Below, piece after piece: positions 1 to 5,628 of a stretch of 8,112 nt of DNA (its first letter is position 1; each line of letters starts with the position of its first letter). The translations under genes and the position numbers were made by a program. Source of the stretch: Clostridiales bacterium (GTDB lineage Bacteria > Bacillota > Clostridia > Christensenellales > Aristaeellaceae). The notes beneath the pieces were generated by a model. The model searched no databases. It was given only the letters and a program-made list of their open reading frames with translations, and was not told where the DNA came from. The stretch lies in NCBI GenBank assembly GCA_004557905.1, contig SFFH01000083.1, positions 1 through 8,112 on the forward strand, in the 5' to 3' direction.

Positions 1-1
1 C

Positions 2-364
2 CTGTACTTTTACCCGAAGGGCGTCTCCGCCATGGCGCATCAGGTGAAGCCGAGTGCGCGCGGCGAGCTGGAAATCACCACGCTCAACGCCATGTATCTT
101 GACGAGAAGGCGCTCGACGTGCAGCTGCTGGGCCGCGGCTTTGCGTGGCTCGATACCGGCACGATGGACAGCCTTGTCGATGCGGCGGACTTCGTGCGCA
201 TGGTCGAGCAGCGGCAGGACGTCAAGATCAGCGCGCCGGAGGAAATCGCCTACAAGAACGGCTGGATCACAAAGGAGAAGCTGCTGGAGAGCGCTGCACG
301 TTATGGAAAGAGCCCGTATGGCAAGCATTTGAAAGCTGTAGCAGAGGGAAGAGTTCGATACTAA
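2..364 (+). CDS. rmlA: Glucose-1-phosphate thymidylyltransferase, C-terminal part (5' end outside window)
   Basis: RmlA joins dTTP and glucose-1-phosphate to make dTDP-glucose, the first step of dTDP-L-rhamnose synthesis in the cytoplasm. The frame is open from base 2, so the start lies to the left; 120 of the usual ~290 residues are visible. They contain the family's conserved blocks in order: LYFYPKGV, KPSARGELEITTLNAMYL, the GRGFAWLDTGT block with the conserved Asp of the sugar-nucleotide site, then the C-terminal helices with EQRQDVKI and AYKNGWI. The match to well-known RmlA proteins is close and without gaps, and the end at YGKHLKAVAEGRVRY is a normal one. Other rml genes would be expected to the left. 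The next gene to the right is a glycosyltransferase remnant, which fits a surface polysaccharide locus, although the 560-bp disturbed stretch between them argues against a single transcript today. Confidence 0.95.
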   Translation: MYFYPKGVSAMAHQVKPSARGELEITTLNAMYLDEKALDVQLLGRGFAWLDTGTMDSLVDAADFVRMVEQRQDVKISAPEEIAYKNGWITKEKLLESAARYGKSPYGKHLKAVAEGRVRY

Positions 365-416
365 GCGAGGCTATCTCTTCTCTGAGCGGGTAACATGAAT
401 ACTGCGAATCAAGGCG

Positions 417-514
417 CAAAGCTTCCAGATATCTGCGAATGGGTGCAACCGTCTCTTGTATCAAAATCAGCATCCTTTGCCATATAACCACCCAGGTTTT
501 GATACGAAGCTTTG
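417..514. repeat. Nested inverted repeat
   Basis: CAAAGCTTC (417-425) is the exact reverse complement of GAAGCTTTG (506-514). GTATCAAAA (458-466) is the exact reverse complement of TTTTGATAC (497-505). The two right arms touch, so both 9-bp stems could stack as one 18-bp helix with a 32-base bulge (426-457) on the left. The bulge starts with the perfect palindrome CAGATATCTG (426-435). It could be a cruciform or RNA three-way structure, or a leftover end of a mobile element. No function is recognised. Confidence 0.5.
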
Positions 515-618
515 ATGGTTCTTTTTGCATGTTTGGGCGAATGGAACGTCAGAATATGGGGTTGTATAGACAATAATGCTCCCTCTGATGGGATAAAGTG
601 AAGGAATGGCGTCATTTG

Positions 619-649
619 GCCGGATAGGGTTTGTCCCCTTCCGGCTTTT
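619..649 (+). terminator. Probable rho-independent terminator
   Basis: GCCGGA (619-624) pairs with TCCGGC (640-645). After a 2x2 internal loop, GGG (627-629) pairs with CCC (635-637) around a five-base loop. Four T follow directly (646-649). The T-run is short, so termination may be partial. It is the first terminator-like structure downstream of rmlA, about 255 bases past its stop. Confidence 0.5.
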
Positions 650-689
650 CTGATGTCTGGAAACGGAGTTTTTTTCGCGGAATGGGGGA

Positions 690-742
690 GGGTGCGGGAA
701 AAATGCACCCACTTTGGACGATTTGGGGGAAACGTCCGGAGT
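690..742 (+). other. Two directly adjacent hairpins, possible structured RNA
   Basis: GGGTGC (690-695) pairs with GCACCC (705-710) around a nine-base loop. With no base in between, ACTTTGGACG (711-720) pairs with CGTCCGGAGT (733-742), including two G-U pairs, around a twelve-base loop. The G-U pairs make the second stem better as + strand RNA than as its complement. The loops contain AAAT and ATTT, which could pair with each other. No known riboswitch class was recognised. Confidence 0.35.
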
Positions 743-853
743 ACGAGTAGAGATGCTTACATATAATGCCCATGATCGTCAATGCAAAAGACATACCAAT
801 AAAGAATAAACACTGTGGACGTCGGAACGCATCGAAAACGGAGCATAGGCTGC

Positions 854-882
854 TTTTCATTTTGTAAAGCGTGTGATACAAT
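854..882 (+). promoter_or_regulatory. Likely promoter of the DUF2075-type remnant
   Basis: A -35 element TTTTCA (854-859) and an extended -10 element TGATACAAT (TACAAT at 877-882) are separated by 17 bases. Transcription would start near 889, about 36 bases before the ATG at 925. The -10 element with its TG motif is good; the -35 matches only four of six positions. Confidence 0.5.
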
Positions 883-924
883 CAATCTATCTCGGAAAAG
901 AAGCTCAACGAAAGAGGTACCGCT

Positions 925-1242
925 ATGCGTAACTTGAGATCCTACTATTCTGCGTCGATTGCAGAGTTTTTGCAGCAGTCGAACAGTGAAATCATGGGCA
1001 CCATTCACTCCAACGATATTTCTGCGGAGACGACAATCCAGCAGAGTAACACTTGGGAGACGGAAGTGCAGATTCTCAAGAATCAGATGCGCTCTTTTTC
1101 GAGAGGCAGGATCATTTTCGAGTATACGATTCCCAGAATGGGTAAACGTGTTGACGCGGTAGTGCTTTATAAGAATATAGTTTTCCTCTTGGAATTCAAG
1201 TGTGGGGATACGGAATACCGCAAAACTACATACGATGCGTGA
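925..1242 (+). pseudogene. Truncated DUF2075 / Schlafen-like helicase-domain protein, N-terminal nuclease-like part only
   Basis: The 105 residues resemble the start of DUF2075 proteins (DNA/RNA helicase-domain proteins): the YYSASIAEFL opening, a central TW.TEVQILK helix, then RIIFEYTIPRMGKRVDAVVL and IVFLLEFKCGD. Asp77 and Glu90-x-Lys92 have the spacing of a PD-(D/E)XK nuclease core. Family members run on for several hundred residues with a P-loop ATPase; here a TGA at 1240-1242 ends the frame exactly where family members read DQV.DYALDLKNFH. The start is well supported: AAAGAGG (911-917) lies seven bases before the ATG, and a promoter lies upstream. Downstream sequence in the same frame soon becomes a glycosyltransferase, so the helicase half is gone. 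A short peptide may still be made, but the full activity cannot be. The nuclease assignment is inferred from motif spacing. Confidence 0.72.
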
Positions 1243-1396
1243 CATGTGGTTTATCTGTTGTTCCGTTCTTTTCAAGCAAAGCCTTATGATCTTCTACGAC
1301 CTTTAGGAAAAAAACGTCATAATAGCCTCTACGAAGCAGATATCCCAGGTCCAGGTAAAGATCCTTGTAGTATTGAGACTGATCACGTGCTTCCAT
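1226..1396 (-). CDS. Possible small protein, 56 aa, antisense at the junction of two gene remnants
   Basis: On the - strand a GAGGAG box (1405-1410) lies eight bases before an ATG at 1396, ideal for Clostridia. The 56-residue product begins MEARDQSQYYKDLYLDLGYL and continues with a charged and aromatic stretch (RRGYYDVFFLKVVEDHKALL), which looks more like a real soluble protein than the + strand reading of the same bases. Its end runs across the end of the DUF2075-type remnant, so it may be the 5' piece of a larger gene cut off by the rearrangement. No family was recognised and no clear promoter was found. It may be a chance frame. Confidence 0.25.
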   Translation of the reverse strand: MEARDQSQYYKDLYLDLGYLLRRGYYDVFFLKVVEDHKALLEKNGTTDKPHVTHRM

Positions 1397-2883
1397 CGAG
1401 TGTTCTCCTCAAACATAATGAGACAGATTATGCTTCTTCAATTCCTATTTCCTTCAAGTATCTGAAAGTCTTTGGTGCGATTGAATACAATCAGCTGAAG
1501 ATTTGCGCCGGATATCTGGTGGCCAATCTCAAGAAGCAGCGCGAGGATGGCATCTCAAGTGCTTTTGTCGATTACCTGTCCGAGCATTCGGAACGTCTCG
1601 TGCAGCTTGAGCAGGATGTAATCAACTTCTGCTGCAAGGAAAGGCAGATTGAATACCTTCCGCTTTCGTATGTTGTATGCAGCTATATGTACGATGTCTG
1701 CAAGACCGATGCGGCCTGCTGCAGCGATCCGTTCTATACCTACCGCGAGATGAAGGATGCGATGGAGCATCCCATTCAGCTGCATTATGCCACAAAGACC
1801 AAGCCGTGGAATACGCCGGATTCGACCAAGGCCGAAATCTGGTTTGAGTATTTGAAGAAGACAGAGTTTTATGAGGATTATCTAAATATTAAAGCTACTG
1901 AAAAGCAAAAAACGCAGACACCGCTGCCTGAAAAGGATTTCTTTGCGCATAAGGAGCCAAAAATCAAGGTGAGCGTGCTATGCGCCACCTATAATCATGA
2001 GCGCTTTATCGGGAAGGCGCTTGATGGGATTCTGAATCAGAAGACGAGCTTTGATTATGAGGTGATTGTCGCTGACGATGCATCGACGGATCAGACGCAG
2101 GAGATCATTCGTCACTATCAGAAGAAGTACCCGGAGAAGATGCAAAAGTGCATTCTTCGGGAGAAGAATGTGGGCATCGGGGAAAACTACTTTGAGGCGC
2201 TGTCAAGGGTGGAAGGAGAGTATCTGGCGATCTGCGACGGTGATGACTGCTGGATTGATGAGCACAAGCTGCAGAAGCAGGTTGATTTTCTGGATGCGCA
2301 TCCCGAATATGCCATTGTCTGCTCTGATTTTCTGAAAAAGAACGTCGATCGAAACGATTTGGAAGAAGAACGATTCTCCGTTAGCGCCTATTTGAAGGAA
2401 TTCGGCTTGCCGACAGATCGTTTGAGCATGGATGACTACAATGCATGCAGATTCATTGCATCCTGCACGGAAATGCTTCGCTGGAGACTGAACGGTTGCG
2501 TACCGGAGTTTTTGAAAGCATACAAGGTGATCGACCTTCCGCTGAATCTGATTCATTCCGCTACGGGATATATTCATGTTATGGATGAAGCGATGGCGGA
2601 GTATCACGTTCATGGGGAAGGCATCATGACCCGGGAACCGGACACGCTGCTCAAGCAGAACGAAATGATGCTCAGCGAAATTGAACAGTACTTTCATTAC
2701 AAGGTGAAACTGAGGCAGTGCAACAAAGCTGACGAAGCGGCGAGTTCTGAGATGAAGAGAATAGTCAGCCTTTTGGAAAAGGAAGGAAAGCTGGCCGGTT
2801 TCATGTCGGGAATAAAAAGGAAATACCATGCCCTGATTCCGCTGAAGATCAGAAACCGCATTCATTCTGTGCTGCACAAATAA
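1246..2883 (+). CDS. Glycosyltransferase, GT8 (N-terminally truncated) fused to GT2
   Basis: The 545-codon frame has three parts. Residues 1-70 match nothing recognised and are probably not the original N-terminus. Residues ~72-220 resemble the C-terminal half of GT8 transferases: ICAGYLVANLKK (86-97), LEQDVINF around Asp124, and LHYATKTKPWN with the His180 that binds metal in this family. The GT8 N-terminal half, with the nucleotide-sugar site and its DxD motif, is absent, so this half should be inactive. Residues 239-470 form a GT2 domain with VSVLCATYNHE, the nucleotide-binding Asp pair 277-278 (ADDAS), the metal-binding DGDD (331-334), and the acceptor-side segment ending in EYHVHGEGI. 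The last ~50 residues are basic. It probably adds a sugar to a surface polysaccharide; donor and acceptor cannot be told. The GTG at 1246 has no ribosome binding site, so how it is now translated is unclear. An intact ancestor would have been a GT8-GT2 fusion of about 650 residues or more. Confidence 0.82.
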   Translation: MVYLLFRSFQAKPYDLLRPLGKKRHNSLYEADIPGPGKDPCSIETDHVLPSSVLLKHNETDYASSIPISFKYLKVFGAIEYNQLKICAGYLVANLKKQREDGISSAFVDYLSEHSERLVQLEQDVINFCCKERQIEYLPLSYVVCSYMYDVCKTDAACCSDPFYTYREMKDAMEHPIQLHYATKTKPWNTPDSTKAEIWFEYLKKTEFYEDYLNIKATEKQKTQTPLPEKDFFAHKEPKIKVSVLCATYNHERFIGKALDGILNQKTSFDYEVIVADDASTDQTQEIIRHYQKKYPEKMQKCILREKNVGIGENYFEALSRVEGEYLAICDGDDCWIDEHKLQKQVDFLDAHPEYAIVCSDFLKKNVDRNDLEEERFSVSAYLKEFGLPTDRLSMDDYNACRFIASCTEMLRWRLNGCVPEFLKAYKVIDLPLNLIHSATGYIHVMDEAMAEYHVHGEGIMTREPDTLLKQNEMMLSEIEQYFHYKVKLRQCNKADEAASSEMKRIVSLLEKEGKLAGFMSGIKRKYHALIPLKIRNRIHSVLHK

Positions 2884-2924
2884 ACGGTCATACAAAAGCC
2901 TTTGCATTTATCTGAGGAACATCC

Positions 2925-4265
2925 TCAGCAGCTTGTCCTTGATCGGGGAATAGGGCATGTAGCGCACGGGCAGGTCCATCCAGGTGGACTTGTCCACGAT
3001 GCTCTTGTGTCAAAGCTCTTTTTGCCGTGGTAGCTGCCCATGCCGCTGTTTCCGACGCCGCCAAAGCCCATGCGGCTGGTGGCGAGGTGGATGATGGTGT
3101 CGTTGATGCAGCCGCCGCCAAAGGGTACGCTTTTGAGGAAGCGCTCCTGCGTGCGCTTGTCCTCGGAGAAGAGGTACAGCGCCAGCGGATGCTCGCGGCT
3201 GTTGACGAATCCGACGGCCTCATCCAGGCTGTCATAGGCGATGACCGGGAGCACCGGGCCGAAGATCTCCTCCTGCATGATGGCGTCGTCCGCCGTCACG
3301 CCGTCCATGATCGTCGGCTGGATGCGCAGCGTCTCGGGATCGCCCTGGCCGCCGAGCACCACCTTCGCAGGATCGATCAGCCCCATCACGCGGTCGTAGT
3401 GCTTGCGGTTGATCATGTGGACGTATTGCGCATTGGCCAGCGCGTTTTCGCCGGCCATGGCGGCGATATGCTTTTTCAGCAGGGCGATGAAGTCGTCCTT
3501 GACCCTGCGGTCGATGAGCAGGTAATCCGGCGCGACGCAGGTCTGGCCGCAGTTGAGCAGCTTGCCGAAGGCGAGGCGTTTGGCTGCCAGATCGAGCTTG
3601 GCGGTGGAATCAACGATGCACGGGCTCTTGCCGCCCAGCTCGAGCGAGACGGGCGTGAGGTGCTCGGCCGCCTTGCGCATGACCTCCCTACCGACGGTAA
3701 CGCCGCCGGTGAAGAAGATATAGTCAAACCGCTGCTCGAGCAGCGCCTGGTTTTCCTTGCGGCCGCCCTCCACGACGGCGACGTACTCTGGCGGGAAGCA
3801 GGCGGAGACGATCTCGCGGATGACGGCGGACGTGGCGGGCGCGTAGGCGGAGGGCTTGAGCAGCGCGCAGTTGCCAGCGGCCAGCGCGCCGATGAGCGGC
3901 TCCATCGTCAGCATGAACGGATAGTTCCACGGGGACATGATCAGCACCACACCGTAGGGATTGTGCACGGTGAAGCTGCGCGCGTGGAAATGCGCCAGCG
4001 GCGTGAGCACGCTGTGGCGGCGCGCCCAGCGGTCAACGTGGCTGAGGGTGTAGGAGAGCTCGGAGAGCGTCATGCCGACCTCGCACATGTAGCTCTCCGA
4101 GGGGGACTTGCCCAGGTCCTGCCGGAGTGCAGCGTTGATCTGCGCCTCATGGGAGAGGATGGTTTCACGCAGCCTGCGCAGCGCGTCCTTGCGGAAGGCG
4201 ACGTCCAGCGTCTCTCCCTGGGCGAAATACGCGCGCTGGGCGGCGACAGTGCTTTCGATGTTCAT
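2925..4265 (-). CDS. NAD(P)-dependent aldehyde dehydrogenase, class 3-like, with frameshifted C-terminus
   Basis: This enzyme oxidises an aldehyde to a carboxylic acid using NAD(P)+. The 446 residues show the whole fold: the oxyanion Asn114 in SPWNYPF, the cofactor-binding KPSAYAPAT and FFTGGVTVGR, the general base Glu209 in SLELGGKSP, the catalytic Cys243 in GQTCVAPDYLL, EEIFGPVLPV, and the C-terminal FGGVGNSGMGSYHGKKSFDT. The short N-terminus without an extra arm fits the class 3-type group (YwdH/AlkH). From residue 421 the frame is wrong: the Cys/Pro/Thr-rich last 26 residues are unlike the family. Shifting the frame near 3004-3008 recovers 31 family-like residues (SIVDKSTWMDLPVRYMPYSP and on), ending at a TAA at 2908-2910. 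The catalytic site is intact, but the C-terminus helps build the dimer in this group, so activity is uncertain. It is the second gene of an operon: its ATG overlaps the stop of the alcohol dehydrogenase gene as TGATG. Confidence 0.9.
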   Translation of the reverse strand: MNIESTVAAQRAYFAQGETLDVAFRKDALRRLRETILSHEAQINAALRQDLGKSPSESYMCEVGMTLSELSYTLSHVDRWARRHSVLTPLAHFHARSFTVHNPYGVVLIMSPWNYPFMLTMEPLIGALAAGNCALLKPSAYAPATSAVIREIVSACFPPEYVAVVEGGRKENQALLEQRFDYIFFTGGVTVGREVMRKAAEHLTPVSLELGGKSPCIVDSTAKLDLAAKRLAFGKLLNCGQTCVAPDYLLIDRRVKDDFIALLKKHIAAMAGENALANAQYVHMINRKHYDRVMGLIDPAKVVLGGQGDPETLRIQPTIMDGVTADDAIMQEEIFGPVLPVIAYDSLDEAVGFVNSREHPLALYLFSEDKRTQERFLKSVPFGGGCINDTIIHLATSRMGFGGVGNSGMGSYHGKKSFDTRASWTSPPGWTCPCATCPIPRSRTSC

Positions 4266-5476
4266 CAGGCTTCCTCCTTGCGCATCAGCTCGTGATAGAC
4301 GGCCTCAAGCTCCTGCTGATCCATCAGCATCGGAACGGGGTAGAGCGGGTTGCTCTCCCTGTCCGCGCGGCGGGCCATCTGCGGAATATCTTCTTCGCGA
4401 ATCGCGGCAAATCCTGTCGGCAGGCCGAACGACGCGTTCATGGATTCAACCCAGTCAATGAAGCGCTCCGCGGCGGCGTTTTCATCGGTGCCAGGCGGAA
4501 CGAGCCCCGCGATCTCCGCAAGGCGCGCGAGCTTTGCGGAGCAGGACGCGCCGTAGCGGCGCAGCATGTGCGGCAGGATGACGGCGTTGGCCAGGCCGTG
4601 CGCGATGCCGTACTGGCCGCCCAGCGAATGCGCGATGCCGTGGACGTAGCCGACGTAGGAGCGGGTGAAGGCGATGCCCGCGCAGTACGCGGCGCGCAGC
4701 ATGCGCTGCCTTGCCTCCAGATTGCCGCCATCGCGGTAGGCGGTCTGCAGGTTGTGGGCGATGAGCGCGACGGCCTCCTCGGCCATGGCGCGGGTCAGAC
4801 GGTTGGTGCTGCGGCCGATGTACGCCTCCACGGCGTGCGTCAGCGCATCCATGCCGGTGGTCGCGGTGATCTGCGGCGGCAGGCCGACGGTCAGCTCCGC
4901 GTCGAGCACGGCGTAATCCGGGATCAGCGCGAAGTCGTTGATCGGGTACTTGTAGTGCGTCTCGCTGTCGGTGATGACGGCGGCCAGCGTCGTCTCGCTG
5001 CCGGTGCCGGCGGTGGTGGGCACGGCGATCATCAGCGGCGTTTGGCGCAGGATGTGCAGCAGGCCGCGCATCTTCTGCACGGGCTTGTTCGGACGGGCGA
5101 TGCGCGCGCCGACGACCTTGGCGCAGTCCATCGCGGAGCCGCCGCCCACGGCGATGATGGCCTGCGCGTGATTTTCAACGTACAGCGCGCGCGCCTCCTC
5201 GACGTTGTCGATGGTGGGGTTGGGCGTGCGCTGCTCGTAGACGGCGCAGGCGATCTGCGCGCGCGCCAGCGAGTCCTCCAGCCCGGCGGTCAGACCGAGG
5301 CTGCGCACACCGGCGTCCGCGACGAGCAGCACGGAGGAAATCTGCCTTTGCTCAAGCAGCGGCGCGATTTCGTGCAGGTGGTCAAGGAGCCCCGGCTGGC
5401 GATAGGGCAGCACGGGCAGCGCGGCGCGGAAGGCGAGCTGATAAGCGCGGCAATACAGGCGCTTGATGGCATTCAT
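4265..5476 (-). CDS. Iron-containing alcohol dehydrogenase (group III)
   Basis: This is a 403-residue NAD(P)-dependent enzyme that interconverts aldehydes and alcohols in the cytoplasm. Visible features are the cofactor motif GGGSAMDCAK (111-120), PTTAGTGSE (153-161) and the iron ligands Asp210 and His214 (TGMDALTHAVEAY), His279 (VHGIAH) and His293 (IAHGLANA), with His283 also present. Length and domain order are normal and no damage is seen. I chose the ATG at 5476 because GAGAGG lies about ten bases upstream and family members start with a similar aromatic/basic helix (RLYCRAYQLAFRAALPVLPY). The longer frame reaching 5545 would run through the promoter. It is the first gene of the operon with the aldehyde dehydrogenase; together they could send one aldehyde to both alcohol and acid, balancing NADH. 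The substrate cannot be named from sequence. Confidence 0.94.
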   Translation of the reverse strand: MNAIKRLYCRAYQLAFRAALPVLPYRQPGLLDHLHEIAPLLEQRQISSVLLVADAGVRSLGLTAGLEDSLARAQIACAVYEQRTPNPTIDNVEEARALYVENHAQAIIAVGGGSAMDCAKVVGARIARPNKPVQKMRGLLHILRQTPLMIAVPTTAGTGSETTLAAVITDSETHYKYPINDFALIPDYAVLDAELTVGLPPQITATTGMDALTHAVEAYIGRSTNRLTRAMAEEAVALIAHNLQTAYRDGGNLEARQRMLRAAYCAGIAFTRSYVGYVHGIAHSLGGQYGIAHGLANAVILPHMLRRYGASCSAKLARLAEIAGLVPPGTDENAAAERFIDWVESMNASFGLPTGFAAIREEDIPQMARRADRESNPLYPVPMLMDQQELEAVYHELMRKEEA

Positions 5477-5526
5477 GAAGAAACATCCTCTCATGGCTTG
5501 GGTTGGTACAGCATATGCAGAGCTAT

Positions 5527-5555
5527 ACGATACCACGACTGACATGATAAGTCAA
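5527..5555 (-). promoter_or_regulatory. Promoter of the alcohol/aldehyde dehydrogenase operon
   Basis: On the - strand TTGACT (5550-5555) and TATCGT (5527-5532) are separated by 17 bases; transcription would start near 5520, about 44 bases before the ATG. The upstream stretch 5556-5580 is almost pure A/T, as in an UP element, and contains the palindrome TTAGCTAA (5561-5568). GCATATGC (5511-5518) lies just downstream of the start point and could be an operator half. The -10 matches four of six positions. Confidence 0.6.
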
Positions 5556-5591
5556 ATATATTAGCTAAAATTATTTAGATAAAATCCAGAC

Positions 5592-5621
5592 AAAGAAAAA
5601 CCGGAACTGCGAAGGTTCCGG
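5592..5621 (-). terminator. Rho-independent terminator of the MATE gene
   Basis: On the - strand CCGGAAC pairs perfectly with GTTCCGG (5601-5621, seven-base loop), followed by TTTTTCTTTG (5591-5600). It begins seven bases after the MATE stop codon. It separates the pump gene from the dehydrogenase operon on the same strand, which then restarts from its own promoter. Confidence 0.88.
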
Positions 5622-5628
5622 AAAAAGC

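Larger units (their letters stand above)
365..924. other. A/T-richer stretch without a convincing gene; contains inverted repeats and hairpins
   Basis: No reading frame on either strand has both a ribosome binding site and a recognisable product. The base composition is lower in G+C than rmlA and much lower than the right half of the window. It holds a nested inverted repeat (417-514), a GC-rich hairpin followed by four T (619-649), two hairpins with no base between them (690-742) and a likely promoter (854-882). On the - strand a frame around 740-860 encodes a hydrophobic stretch (FFIGMSFALTIMGIICKHLY) that could be a decayed membrane segment, but it has no start signal. I read the stretch as rearranged or decayed DNA, possibly with a structured RNA. 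Confidence 0.5.

Noticed and set aside
690..742. Paired hairpins as a mini-ykkC (guanidine-II) riboswitch
   Set aside because: The loops lack the ACGR signature, the hairpins are not linked as in that class, and no transporter gene follows directly.
612..881. - strand frame with a hydrophobic segment
   Set aside because: No ribosome binding site at its start codons, and the second half is low-quality Pro/Lys/Arg sequence; kept only as a remark in the gene-free stretch.
1246..1248. GTG at 1246 as the original start of the glycosyltransferase
   Set aside because: No ribosome binding site precedes it, and the first ~70 residues resemble no GT8 N-terminus. It marks only the limit of the open frame; no better in-frame start with a good ribosome binding site was found.
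2912..2928. CTGAGG/CCTCAG hairpin between the converging glycosyltransferase and aldehyde dehydrogenase genes as a terminator
   Set aside because: The six-base stem has no T-run on either strand, and it lies inside the old coding frame of the aldehyde dehydrogenase.
3027..5542. Two long + strand reading frames (3027-4295 and 4292-5542) opposite the dehydrogenase genes
   Set aside because: They are Gly/Ala/Arg/Asp/His-rich antisense shadows of GC-rich genes with clear families and catalytic motifs on the - strand, and have no ribosome binding sites.
5477..5545. Longer N-terminus of the alcohol dehydrogenase, starting at 5545 or at the ATG about 18 bases before 5476
   Set aside because: The extension overlaps the -10/-35 elements, and family members begin with the helix that follows the ATG at 5476.
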